Of a stretch of 64,000 nucleotides of DNA, positions 50,327 to 59,399 are shown piece by piece (position 1 is the first letter of the stretch; the number at the start of each line of letters is the position of its first letter). Origin of the DNA: F23-B02 sp963613665 (GTDB lineage Bacteria > Bacillota > Clostridia > Oscillospirales > Oscillospiraceae); NCBI GenBank assembly GCA_963613665.1, contig CAVEAL010000004.1:51218-115217 (forward strand), in the 5' to 3' direction. The notes below the pieces were generated by a model. It had not been told where the DNA came from, did no database searches, and was given only the letters and a program-made list of their open reading frames with translations. Position numbers and translations under genes: made by a program.

Positions 50327-50754
50327 GAGAGAAAGCCTTGAATCTGCTCGGACTCATGCGGAAAGCGAATGCTCTGAGCATCGGCGAGGAGGATACGGGC
50401 TCGGCTGTGAGAGAACATGCCGCAAAGCTTGTGATCGTTGCGTCGGATGCCTCGGATAACGCAAAAAAGCGCGCCGCAGGCTACATGCACGGGAGCAAAG
50501 CGCCGCTGATAACGGTTCCGTTTACGAAGGAAGATATATCAGAGCACGTCGGAAAAAGCGGCTGCTCGATGGCGGCCGTGTGTGATATCGGCTTTGCCGA
50601 TGCCTTCATGAAGCTGCTGTGCGGTATATCGCCAGAGGAATACGGAGACGCCGCGCAGACGATACAAAGACGCGCCCAAATCGGCAAAAAGCGAAAAAAC
50701 GACAGCACCAGGCAGAATAACAAGAGGACAGGTAAAAGGAGGAGCAATGCATGA
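50323..50754 (+). CDS. ylxQ: L7Ae/L30e-family ribosomal protein YlxQ
   Basis: A 143-residue kink-turn RNA-binding protein: LLGLMRKANALSIGEEDTGS, LVIVASDASDNAKKRA, TKEDISEHVGKSGCSMAAVC. The last 40 residues (RRAQIGKKRKNDSTRQNN...) are a basic, disordered tail longer than in the usual 100-residue YlxQ. Overlaps its neighbours by 4 bp on each side. Confidence 0.92.
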   Translation: MREKALNLLGLMRKANALSIGEEDTGSAVREHAAKLVIVASDASDNAKKRAAGYMHGSKAPLITVPFTKEDISEHVGKSGCSMAAVCDIGFADAFMKLLCGISPEEYGDAAQTIQRRAQIGKKRKNDSTRQNNKRTGKRRSNA

Positions 50755-53096
50755 GCATGATTAATAAATACAGAGTACACGAGGTAGCAAAGGATTTTAA
50801 CACCACATCCAAGGTGATAACTCAGATATTAACGGACTATGCCACGACTCCGAAAAACCACATGCAGGTTCTTGAGAACAACGAACTTGACGTGATATTC
50901 GAATATCTGACCCAGCATAATCAGGCCGGCAGTCTGGCCGATATATTTGCGTCCGCTCCCAAGACGGAGAGTGCAAAGCCTGCAGAGAAAAAGCAGGGAG
51001 GAAAGCCCGCAGCGGCGCCCTCTTCCGATAAGGCGGCAGCTCCCGCGCAGCCTGCGCCCGTAAAGAAGGAAAAGGAAAACAAGCCGCATGTACCGCGCCA
51101 GGTCGCGGAAAAGCGCGTTGTCGATACCCGCGGCAGCGCGGCGGTGAACATAGCCAAGTACGACGAGAAGTTTGACAACATGGCCGGCGACAAGAGCCGT
51201 AACCGTGACCGTGACCGCAAGGGCGGCAAGGAGAAGATCGTCAACAAGGCAAAGCAGCGCCAGCAGGGGCAGGCGGCATCGGCAAAGCGCCGTCAGGAAG
51301 AGCGCGACAAGATGCAGAAGCTCCAGCTTGAGATCGCAAAGAAGCAGCAGCTCAAGGTCATGATCCCGGACGAGATCAATGTCGGCGAGCTTGCGTCGAG
51401 AATGAAAAAATCCGCCGGCGAGGTCATAAAGCGCCTGATAAAGCTCGGCGTTTTCGCCTCCGTCTCCGATGTTGTCGATTACGACACCGCAGCGCTCGTT
51501 GCAATGGAGTTCGGCTGCAAGGTCGAAAAGGAGGTCGTCGTCACCGTTGAGGAGAAGCTTATCGACGATCACGAGGACAGCGCGGATGAGCTGATCGGAC
51601 GTGCGCCGGTTGTCGTCGTCATGGGTCACGTTGACCACGGCAAGACCTCGCTTCTTGACTATATCCGCCATGCAAACGTCGCCTCCGGTGAGGCCGGCGG
51701 CATAACGCAGCATATAGGCGCGTACACCGTTGAGATAAACGGAAGCCCCATAACCTTCCTCGATACCCCGGGCCATGAGGCCTTTACCTCGATGCGTGCC
51801 CGCGGCGCGATGGTAACGGATATCGCCATCCTCGTCGTCGCCGCCGACGACGGCATCATGCCGCAGACGGTCGAGAGCATAAATCACGCAAAGGCCGCGG
51901 GAATACCGCTTGTTGTCGCCATCAACAAGATGGACACCGTCGGTGCAAATCCCGAGCGCATAAAGCAGCAGCTTACCGAATACGATATCGTCCCCGAGGA
52001 GTGGGGCGGTGAGACCATCATATGCCCGATCTCCGCCAAAACCGGCGAGGGCATTGACGCGCTGCTTGAAAACCTCGTCATTCTGGCAGAGGTCCAGGAG
52101 CTCAAGGCAAATCCGAACCGCGCCGCAAAGGGCACCGTCATAGAGGCAAGACTCGACAAGGGCCGCGGCCCGATCATGACCGTTCTCGTGCAGAACGGAA
52201 CGCTCAAGCTCGGCGATATCATCATTGCAGGCACGGCTGTAGGCCGCGTGCGCACCATGATAAACGATAAGGGCGTGCGCATCACCGAGGCAGGCCCCTC
52301 CGTTCCGGTCGAGATATCCGGCATGTCCGAGGTGCCGAGCGCAGGTGATACCTTCAACGCCGTCGCCGATGAGCGCATGGCCCGTGAGCTCGTCGAGGAG
52401 CGCAAGACCCAGCAGAAGAACGCAGCCTTCGGCAGCAGCAAGAAGGTCAGCCTCGAGGATCTGTTCAGTCAGATCCAGGCCGGTGAGATGAAGACTCTCA
52501 ACATCATCGTAAAGGCCGACGTTCAGGGCTCGGCCGAGGCGGTCAAGGCTTCGCTTGAAAAGATAACAAACGACGAGGTGCGCGTAAAGGTCATCCACAG
52601 CGCAGTCGGCGCTATCAGCGAGTCCGACGTTATGCTCGCTGCGACCTCCGGTGCTATAATCGTCGGCTTCAATGTCCGTCCGGACAATGCCGCACGCGAC
52701 AGCGCCGCGCGCGCGAACGTCGATATGCGCATGTACCGCGTTATCTACGACTGCATCAACGAGATAGAGGCTGCCATGAAGGGCATGCTCGCACCGAAGT
52801 TCGAGGAGGTCATCATCGGCCACGCCGAGGTGCGCGAGACCTATAAGGTCTCCAAGGTCGGCACCGTTACGGGCTGCTATGTCCTTGACGGCAAGATACA
52901 GCGCGGCTGCTCGGTCCGTGTCCTGCGCGACAATATCGTTATCCACGAGGGCGAGCTTGCGTCGCTGCGCCGCTTCAAGGACGACGTCAAGGAAGTCGCC
53001 AGCGGCTACGAATGCGGCATGCAGGTCGAGAAATTCAACGACATCAAGGTCGGCGACGTTATCGAATGCTTTGTTATGCAGCAGGTAAAGGTCTGA
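50751..53096 (+). CDS. infB: translation initiation factor IF-2
   Basis: A 781-residue IF-2. An N-terminal IF2_N domain (YRVHEVAKDFNTTSKVITQI), a low-complexity Lys/Ala/Arg/Gln-rich linker (about 70-200), a second IF2_N domain (INVGELASRMKKSAGEVIKR), the GTPase (GHVDHGKTSLLDYIRH, DTPGHEAFTSMRARGA, NKMD), then domains II-IV with NIIVKADVQGSAEAVKASLE and the fMet-tRNA-binding C-terminus. Complete. Confidence 0.97.
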   Translation: MSMINKYRVHEVAKDFNTTSKVITQILTDYATTPKNHMQVLENNELDVIFEYLTQHNQAGSLADIFASAPKTESAKPAEKKQGGKPAAAPSSDKAAAPAQPAPVKKEKENKPHVPRQVAEKRVVDTRGSAAVNIAKYDEKFDNMAGDKSRNRDRDRKGGKEKIVNKAKQRQQGQAASAKRRQEERDKMQKLQLEIAKKQQLKVMIPDEINVGELASRMKKSAGEVIKRLIKLGVFASVSDVVDYDTAALVAMEFGCKVEKEVVVTVEEKLIDDHEDSADELIGRAPVVVVMGHVDHGKTSLLDYIRHANVASGEAGGITQHIGAYTVEINGSPITFLDTPGHEAFTSMRARGAMVTDIAILVVAADDGIMPQTVESINHAKAAGIPLVVAINKMDTVGANPERIKQQLTEYDIVPEEWGGETIICPISAKTGEGIDALLENLVILAEVQELKANPNRAAKGTVIEARLDKGRGPIMTVLVQNGTLKLGDIIIAGTAVGRVRTMINDKGVRITEAGPSVPVEISGMSEVPSAGDTFNAVADERMARELVEERKTQQKNAAFGSSKKVSLEDLFSQIQAGEMKTLNIIVKADVQGSAEAVKASLEKITNDEVRVKVIHSAVGAISESDVMLAATSGAIIVGFNVRPDNAARDSAARANVDMRMYRVIYDCINEIEAAMKGMLAPKFEEVIIGHAEVRETYKVSKVGTVTGCYVLDGKIQRGCSVRVLRDNIVIHEGELASLRRFKDDVKEVASGYECGMQVEKFNDIKVGDVIECFVMQQVKV

Positions 53097-53110
53097 TAAA
53101 AAACTATTTC

Positions 53111-53130
53111 GGGCGGTCGTAAGACCGCCC
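53111..53130 (+). other. intercistronic hairpin between infB and rbfA
   Basis: A perfect 8-bp GC-rich stem GGGCGGTC / GACCGCCC with a GTAA tetraloop and no T-run; probably stabilises or processes the mRNA rather than terminating it. Confidence 0.65.
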
Positions 53131-53155
53131 GATGCACAGATACAGGAGGAGAAAA

Positions 53156-53518
53156 ATGCCTTCAAATAAACTGGCAAGGACAAATGACGATATTCAGCTT
53201 GTCATGAGCAAGCTTCTGCGCGAGATCAAGGATCCGCGCGTAAATCAGGGAATGATAAGCGTAACGCGCGTCGAAACGACGGGCGATATGCGCTACTGCA
53301 AGATATGGCTGTCCGTTATGGGGCTCGAAAACGAAAAGGAATTCAAAAAAGGGCTCAAATCGGCATCCGGCTGGCTGCGCAGGGAGCTCGGAAACTCGCT
53401 CAAGCTGCGCAATACACCGGAGCCCGTTTTTGAGTTAGACCGCAGCATCGAATACGGTGCGCATATAAACGAGCTTATAAGCAGCCTTGACATTAAGCAC
53501 GACGAGGATGTGGAATGA
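53156..53518 (+). CDS. rbfA: ribosome-binding factor A
   Basis: A 120-residue KH-like ribosome maturation factor for 16S rRNA: LVMSKLLREIKDPRVNQGMI, SVTRVETTGDMRYCKIWLSV, LRRELGNSLKLRNTPEPVFE. ATG at 53156 after CAGGAGGAGAAAA. Overlaps nrnA by 4 bp. Confidence 0.95.
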   Translation: MPSNKLARTNDDIQLVMSKLLREIKDPRVNQGMISVTRVETTGDMRYCKIWLSVMGLENEKEFKKGLKSASGWLRRELGNSLKLRNTPEPVFELDRSIEYGAHINELISSLDIKHDEDVE

Positions 53519-54447
53519 ATATTAAAGAATGCGCCGCGTGGCTCAGAGAGCACGACAATATCCTGCTGCTGACTCATGCCCGGCCCGACGGCGATACACT
53601 CGGCGGAGCTGCCGCCCTGTGCTCTGCACTGCGCAGATCGGGCAAAAATGCCGCGTTATACAACAATACGGATATAACGCCGAAATACTTTAAATATGTA
53701 AAGGACTATATAACGGAAGGCTTTGACTATGACTGCACCGTCGCCGTCGATATCGCCGAGGCATATATGCTGCCGCACGGCTTTGAAGGGCAGGTAGACG
53801 TCTGCATAGACCACCATCCGTCAAATTCGCATTATGCCGAACAGCTTCTGCTCGACGGCAGAAAAGCCTCCTGCGGCGAGATAGTGCTTCAGGTAATAAA
53901 GGAGCTGTGCGGAACGCTTACGGCAGACGAGGCAAGCCTTTTGTACATGGCAGTATCCACCGACTGCGGCTGCTTCCGCTATGCAAACGTGACCAGTGAG
54001 ACCTTTGCCGCGGCCGGCGAGCTCCTCAGCTTCGGCGCGGATGCGCAAAGACTCAACTTTGAGCTGTTCCGTCAGGTGTCACGTGCACGCATGACGCTTG
54101 AGGGAAGCATGCTTTCCGGACTCAGGTATTTCTTTGACGGCAAGGTCGTCGCCGCAACGGTGACGCGCAAAATGATGCTCGATGCTGCCGCTTCGGATAA
54201 CGACTGCGACGATATCGCCGGTATACCCGGCAGGGTCGAGGGCTGCGTCGTGAGCCTTGTTATACGCGAGTCTGGCGAAAACAGGAGCAGGGTCTCTGTA
54301 AGGTCGCACGAGTGCTTTGACAGCAGTGCACTCTGTGATCGCTTCGGCGGCGGCGGCCATAAGATGGCGGCAGGCTGCGTGATAGAGGCATCGACCGAGG
54401 AAACGCTGAGTATTCTCTTGTCTGCGATAGGTGAGGTACTCGGATGA
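53515..54447 (+). CDS. nrnA: bifunctional oligoribonuclease / PAP phosphatase NrnA (DHH family)
   Basis: A 310-residue DHH/DHHA1 phosphoesterase. Catalytic motifs: LLLTHARPDGDTLGG, TVAVDIAEA (second Asp), IDHHPSN (DHH), YMAVSTDCGCFRY, and the DHHA1 RFGGGGHKMAAGC. NrnA degrades 2-5 nt RNAs and dephosphorylates pAp; related enzymes also act on cyclic dinucleotides. In the rbfA-truB operon as in other Firmicutes. Confidence 0.92.
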   Translation: MNIKECAAWLREHDNILLLTHARPDGDTLGGAAALCSALRRSGKNAALYNNTDITPKYFKYVKDYITEGFDYDCTVAVDIAEAYMLPHGFEGQVDVCIDHHPSNSHYAEQLLLDGRKASCGEIVLQVIKELCGTLTADEASLLYMAVSTDCGCFRYANVTSETFAAAGELLSFGADAQRLNFELFRQVSRARMTLEGSMLSGLRYFFDGKVVAATVTRKMMLDAAASDNDCDDIAGIPGRVEGCVVSLVIRESGENRSRVSVRSHECFDSSALCDRFGGGGHKMAAGCVIEASTEETLSILLSAIGEVLG

Positions 54448-55319
54448 ACGGCATCATCCTTGTCGATAAGCCGCAGGACTGGACGAGCCACGATGTGGTC
54501 GCAAAGCTCCGCGGCGTTCTGCACGAGCGCCGTATCGGACACTCCGGGACGCTCGACCCGCTTGCAACGGGACTGCTTGTCGTATTCGTCGGCAGGGCGA
54601 CACGCGCAGTGGAGTTTGCAGAGGCAGACAGCAAGGAGTATATTGCCGGGCTCCGCCTCGGACTGAGCACCGACACGCAGGACATTACGGGAAACGTAAT
54701 CGCCCGCAGCGATAAGATTCCGGATGAAAGCGCCGTGCGCGAAGCTGCCGGCAGGTTTATCGGCGATATCTGGCAGATACCGCCCATGTATTCGGCCGTT
54801 AAGGTCGGCGGCAAAAAGCTGTACGAGCTTGCACGCAGGGGACAGAGTGTGGACCGTGCTCCGCGCAGGATCAGGGTATACTCTATCAAGCCCGAAGGAC
54901 GTGACGGCGAGGATTATATCCTGAAGATAAACTGCTCGAAGGGCACCTATGTGCGCACGCTGTGCAGCGATATAGGCGATGCCCTCGGCTGCGGCGCGTG
55001 CATGAGTTCCCTGCGCAGGATAAGCGCCGGGGCTTTTACCGTTGATAATGCGCACAGTCTTGAAGCTGTCGAGGCCGCCGCGCGAGAGGGCAGACTGTCC
55101 GATATCCTTCTGCCTGCGGATACGCTGTTTGCGGATCATCCGGAGCTGAAAGTCGGCCGAAACGCGGCAAAGCGCCTTAAAAACGGCAATATAATAAATA
55201 TTTCCGCCGAAGACGGAGACTACAGGGTCTATTCCGACTCCGGCGAATTTCTGCTTCTCGGCAGAGTGGAGAGCGGAAAGCTTAAAACTATCAAGAGCTT
55301 TTTTGAGGTAAACCAATGA
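54444..55319 (+). CDS. truB: tRNA pseudouridine(55) synthase
   Basis: A 291-residue TruB: IILVDKPQDWTSHDVVAKLR, catalytic Asp in GHSGTLDPLATGLL, AVKVGGKKLYELARRG, CSKGTYVRTLCSDIG, and a C-terminal PUA-like part. Makes pseudouridine 55 in the T loop of tRNAs. Overlapping starts and stops with both neighbours. Confidence 0.96.
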   Translation: MNGIILVDKPQDWTSHDVVAKLRGVLHERRIGHSGTLDPLATGLLVVFVGRATRAVEFAEADSKEYIAGLRLGLSTDTQDITGNVIARSDKIPDESAVREAAGRFIGDIWQIPPMYSAVKVGGKKLYELARRGQSVDRAPRRIRVYSIKPEGRDGEDYILKINCSKGTYVRTLCSDIGDALGCGACMSSLRRISAGAFTVDNAHSLEAVEAAAREGRLSDILLPADTLFADHPELKVGRNAAKRLKNGNIINISAEDGDYRVYSDSGEFLLLGRVESGKLKTIKSFFEVNQ

Positions 55320-56212
55320 CAAAACAAAAGGTAATGGCGCTCGGCTTTTTCGACGGCATCCACATCGGTCACGCGGCGCTCATAAACATGATAAAGCAGC
55401 GTGCGCAGGAAACGGGTGCGGAGCCAGCCGTGCTCACGTTCGATGTTCACCCGGACAATCTTGTTTTCAACAGGACTGTTCCGCTGATAAACAGCGCCGA
55501 GGACAGGGTGAATATACTAAAGCGATGCTTCGGCATCGACGATGTTGTAGTCGTGCACTTCAGCCGCCGCGTTATGTGCATGGATTGGAAGGATTTTATC
55601 GACGAGCTCATTGATGAAATGGATCTGCGATGGATCGTCGTCGGGCATGATTTCTGCTTTGGCCACAAGGGCCTCGGCACGGCCGAAAAGCTCCGCGGCT
55701 ACTGCGCACAGCGCGGTATCGGCTGCGATATCATTCCCGCTGTGCGGCGCGACGGAGTGATCGTGAGCTCCACGCTCATCCGTGAGCTCATAGAGAACGG
55801 CGATATGGAAAAAGCAAACGCTTTCCTCGGCCATCCGCACACGTTGACCGACCATGTCCGCAGCGGCTATCGTCTCGGTACGAAAATGGGCACTCCGACC
55901 ATCAATATGGGCTTCCCGCAGGGCGTTATCGTCCCGCGTCACGGCGTTTATGCCGCAAAGGCGTATATCGACGGGCAGGAGTACCTTTCGGTGACGAATG
56001 TCGGTGTCCGTCCGACAGTGAGCGACAGCGGCAATGTCAATGTTGAGAGCTTCCTGCTCGACTTCAGGGGTAATCTCTACGGCCATGAGGCACGCATAGA
56101 CTTCTACAGCTTCCTGCGCCCCGAACGCAGATTTTCGGACCTCGCCGAGCTGTCGGCTCAGATAAAGCACGACGCGCAGACAACGCGTGAGTATTTCGAT
56201 AGCCTAAAATAA
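55316..56212 (+). CDS. ribF: bifunctional riboflavin kinase / FAD synthetase
   Basis: A 298-residue RibF. N-terminal FMN adenylyltransferase (GFFDGIHIGHAALINMI, TFDVHPDNLVF, VVGHDFCFGHKGLG) and C-terminal riboflavin kinase (YRLGTKMGTPTINMGFPQG, HGVYAAKAYIDG). Converts riboflavin to FMN and FAD, used heavily by the OYE enzymes of this window. Last gene of the operon. Confidence 0.95.
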   Translation: MTKQKVMALGFFDGIHIGHAALINMIKQRAQETGAEPAVLTFDVHPDNLVFNRTVPLINSAEDRVNILKRCFGIDDVVVVHFSRRVMCMDWKDFIDELIDEMDLRWIVVGHDFCFGHKGLGTAEKLRGYCAQRGIGCDIIPAVRRDGVIVSSTLIRELIENGDMEKANAFLGHPHTLTDHVRSGYRLGTKMGTPTINMGFPQGVIVPRHGVYAAKAYIDGQEYLSVTNVGVRPTVSDSGNVNVESFLLDFRGNLYGHEARIDFYSFLRPERRFSDLAELSAQIKHDAQTTREYFDSLK

Positions 56213-56226
56213 ACGGTAGATCCAAA

Positions 56227-56258
56227 ACGCCCCGCGGCATTTCATTGCCGCGGGGCGT
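56227..56258. terminator. bidirectional terminator between ribF and prfC
   Basis: A 13-bp GC-rich stem ACGCCCCGCGGCA / TGCCGCGGGGCGT with loop TTTCAT and A/T-rich flanks, between convergent genes. Confidence 0.9.
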
Positions 56259-56266
56259 AAATTTTA

Positions 56267-57859
56267 TCAGTCTCTGTTGAATTCGCGCAGCTCAAGGCCG
56301 GGGTTTTTCGTGAGCGCCCAGTTGACGCACCACTCGGAGGTAAACAGCAGCAGGTTATTTCCGCGGAAGTCCTGGACCCACTTGGTGTCGCTCGTCAGAT
56401 TGAGATCGTTGGGGTTGAGCCCCTCGTTATCTATCCAGCGCACGACCTCATATGGCATGCTGCGGCGGCGCACGTCAACGCCGTACTCGTTTTTGAGCCT
56501 GTATTCGAGCACCTCGAGCTGAAGTATGCCGACGACACCGACGATGATCTCCTCAACGCCGGTGTACGGCTCGTGGAAGATCTGTATCGCGCCCTCCTGC
56601 GCTATCTGCATGATGCCCTTTTCAAACTGCTTGCGCTTCATCGTGTCGATACGCTCAACACCGGCGAAGATCTCGGGAGCGAAGGTCGGTATGCCTTCAA
56701 ACTCCACCTTCATGCCCTTATCGCATATCGTGTCGCCGATGGAGAATATGCCGGGGTCAAACACGCCGATTATATCGCCCGCGTAGGCTTCGTTTATTAT
56801 CGCACGCTCCTGTGCCATGAGCTGCTGCGGCTGCGCAAGGCGGATCGCCTTGCCGCCCTGAACGTGGTAATACTCCCTGTCGCGCTCGAATTTGCCCGAG
56901 CATATGCGCATAAAGGCTATCCTGTCGCGGTGAGCCTTATTCATGTTCGCCTGTATCTTGAACACGAAGGCCGAGAACCTGTCGCTGAACGGATCGACTA
57001 TCTCGTCGCCGGCCTTGCGCGGCAGGGGAGGCATGGTCATGTCAAGGAAGCTCTCGAGGAACGGCTCGATGCCGAAGTTGTTGAGCGCCGAGCCGAAGAA
57101 CACGGGGCTAAGCTTACCGTCGCGCACCTGAGCGATATCAAACTCATAGCCCGCGCCGTCAAGAAGCTCAACGTCGTCGCACAGCGTGCGTCTCAGCTTT
57201 TCGCCTATTAGAGCGTCGAGCGCCTCGGTGTCGTCGAGGCTGCACTCGATGGCCTTTATCCTGTCCTGACCGCGGTGGAATTCGTTGAAGGCGAGAATCT
57301 CGCGCTTTTCGCGGTCGTACACGCCCTTGAAATCAATGCCGCAGCCTATCGGCCAGTTCATGGGGTAGGTGCCGATGCCGAACTCCTGCTCGAGCTCCTC
57401 CATGAGGTCATACGGGCTGCGTGCCTCGCGGTCGAGCTTGTTTATGAAGGTGAAGATGGGTATATTGCGCATTGCGCAGATCTTGAAGAGCTTGCGCGTC
57501 TGCGGCTCGATGCCCTTTGCCGCGTCTATGACCATGACCGCGCTGTCGGCAGCCATGAGGGTGCGGTAGGTATCCTCGGAAAAGTCCTGGTGTCCGGGAG
57601 TGTCAAGAATGTTTATGCAGTATCCGTTATACTCAAACTGCATTACCGACGAGCTTATTGATATACCGCGCTGCTTTTCAAGCTCCATCCAGTCGGACAC
57701 GGCGTGCCGCGCCGTAGCTTTGCCCTTTACAGAGCCCGCGAGCTGTATCGCCCCGCCGTAGAGCAGCAGCTTTTCCGTAAGCGTTGTTTTGCCGGCGTCA
57801 GGATGCGAGATTATCGCAAATGTCCTGCGCCGTTCGATTTCCTTTCTTATATCAGCCAT
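56267..57859 (-). CDS. prfC: peptide chain release factor 3
   Basis: A 530-residue translational GTPase that recycles RF1/RF2. G1 ISHPDAGKTTLTEKLL, G2 KGKATARHAVSDWMELEKQR, G3 DTPGHQDFSEDTYRTL, G4 INKLDREARSP; domain II and the RF3-specific C-terminus (MPYEVVRWIDNEGLNPNDLN) complete. Start ATG 57859. The 57860-57988 gap holds nothing notable. Confidence 0.96.
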   Translation of the reverse strand: MADIRKEIERRRTFAIISHPDAGKTTLTEKLLLYGGAIQLAGSVKGKATARHAVSDWMELEKQRGISISSSVMQFEYNGYCINILDTPGHQDFSEDTYRTLMAADSAVMVIDAAKGIEPQTRKLFKICAMRNIPIFTFINKLDREARSPYDLMEELEQEFGIGTYPMNWPIGCGIDFKGVYDREKREILAFNEFHRGQDRIKAIECSLDDTEALDALIGEKLRRTLCDDVELLDGAGYEFDIAQVRDGKLSPVFFGSALNNFGIEPFLESFLDMTMPPLPRKAGDEIVDPFSDRFSAFVFKIQANMNKAHRDRIAFMRICSGKFERDREYYHVQGGKAIRLAQPQQLMAQERAIINEAYAGDIIGVFDPGIFSIGDTICDKGMKVEFEGIPTFAPEIFAGVERIDTMKRKQFEKGIMQIAQEGAIQIFHEPYTGVEEIIVGVVGILQLEVLEYRLKNEYGVDVRRRSMPYEVVRWIDNEGLNPNDLNLTSDTKWVQDFRGNNLLLFTSEWCVNWALTKNPGLELREFNRD

Positions 57860-57988
57860 ATATGCTTCTCTCCAAATAATTTTTCACATAGATTTATATA
57901 CTATCACAGATATTGCACAAAAGCAAAGATTTTTATCTTGAACATAAACTTATCCGCACCGTCTCGGACAGTGCGGATAGGACAAGAC

Positions 57989-59386
57989 TCAGAATCTGAA
58001 ATATATAAACGGGTTGTAGCTCGAGCTTATGATAAACGCGATGCACAGAGCCAGAAGCGCCACATACATGCAGTTTACGGCAATGCAGGAAGCCGCGCTG
58101 TTTTCGTGAAAGCCGAGCTTTCTTGCAACTGGAAACGAGAAAATAATGCCGGGAATGATGAAGGCAAGATTGAATACCCTTGACACGTTGCCGGACAGGA
58201 GCGCCGTCCAATCCGTGGGCACGAAGCCGAACATAACGCTCAAAACCTGTCCAAGCTGCGCAAAGTCAGTTATATCAAACAGCACCCAGCCTACGGTCAC
58301 AATGAACATGGAGTAGAGCCATCTTACGGCCGAAGGGAGCTTTTCCAGCACCTTTCCCCACAAAAGCTTCTCGCCGAGCAGTAAAACGGCATAATACAGT
58401 CCCCACAGTACAAAGTTCCACTGCGCACCGTGCCAGAAGCCGGTAAGCGTCCAGACGATAAGTATATTCAGTATCCAGCGCCGCTTACTTACGCGATTGC
58501 CGCCGAGCGGGATATATACATAGTCGCGGAACCAGCTCGACAGGCTTATGTGCCAGCGGCGCCAGAATTCCGTAATTGACCTCGATACATACGGATAGTT
58601 GAAGTTTTCAAGAAAATGAAAACCGAATATCCGGCCGAGACCGATAGCCATGTCGCTGTAGCCTGAAAAATCAAAGTATATCTGAAGGGTATAGCACACG
58701 GCGGCGAGCCAGCAGGCTGCGCTGCCGGTATCATTTAGCGAGTAGATATATACGGCAACGGCGGCGACGTTGTTTGCTATGAGTACCTTTTTGGCAAGCC
58801 CGAGTATAAAGCGCCGCATACCGCCGACGGCATCTTCCCAGCTCTCATGTCTGTCCGATATCTCGCGCTCAACGGTCTCATAGCGGACTATTGGACCTGC
58901 AATGAGCTGAGGGAAGAAGCTTACATACAGTGTAAAGCGGAAGTAGCTTTTCTGAACGCAGACCTTGCCCCAATACAGGTCGATAAGGTAGGAAAGTATC
59001 TGAAAGGTGTAGAAGCTTATGCCTATTGGCAGCGCAATGCTTTTGACCGTAAGTGCAACGCCGTCTATCCTGTTGAGGTTTTCAACGAAAAAGTTGAGAT
59101 ACTTGAACACCGCGAGACTGCCGAGCAGGAGAACGAGCGAAAAGATCAGGACACGGCGTGCAGCGCGGCGCCTGCCTTTCAGGCGTTCCATCAAAAGTCC
59201 GCACAGCCATGCCGCCAGCGTTGATGCAAGCATCAAAAACACATACACGGGTTCTCCCCATGAATAAAAAACGAGCGAGGCCGTAAGCAGAACGGCATTG
59301 CGCCATGTGCGGTTTTTTACGGCAAAGTACAGTATCAGGACCGCGGGCAGGAAAAAGTATAAAAATGTAAGACTTGAAAAGAGCAT
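57989..59386 (-). CDS. MBOAT-family O-acyltransferase (AlgI/DltB/PatA-like)
   Basis: A 465-residue polytopic enzyme that moves acyl groups across the membrane to surface glycans. Family segments: MLFSSLTFLYFFLPAVLILY, FYTFQILSYLIDLYWGKV, ITEFWRRWHISLSSWFRDYV and the catalytic His in FWHGAQWNFVLWG. Directly followed (13-bp gap on the other side, upstream) by a DHHW-type SGNH-like protein, the usual partner that completes transfer, so together they form a polysaccharide or cell-wall O-acetylation pair. Confidence 0.93.
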   Translation of the reverse strand: MLFSSLTFLYFFLPAVLILYFAVKNRTWRNAVLLTASLVFYSWGEPVYVFLMLASTLAAWLCGLLMERLKGRRRAARRVLIFSLVLLLGSLAVFKYLNFFVENLNRIDGVALTVKSIALPIGISFYTFQILSYLIDLYWGKVCVQKSYFRFTLYVSFFPQLIAGPIVRYETVEREISDRHESWEDAVGGMRRFILGLAKKVLIANNVAAVAVYIYSLNDTGSAACWLAAVCYTLQIYFDFSGYSDMAIGLGRIFGFHFLENFNYPYVSRSITEFWRRWHISLSSWFRDYVYIPLGGNRVSKRRWILNILIVWTLTGFWHGAQWNFVLWGLYYAVLLLGEKLLWGKVLEKLPSAVRWLYSMFIVTVGWVLFDITDFAQLGQVLSVMFGFVPTDWTALLSGNVSRVFNLAFIIPGIIFSFPVARKLGFHENSAASCIAVNCMYVALLALCIAFIISSSYNPFIYFRF

Positions 59387-59399
59387 ATGTTTTTTCCGA

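Noticed and set aside
50829..53183. 784-codon minus-strand frame across infB
   Set aside because: Antisense of a fully conserved IF-2.
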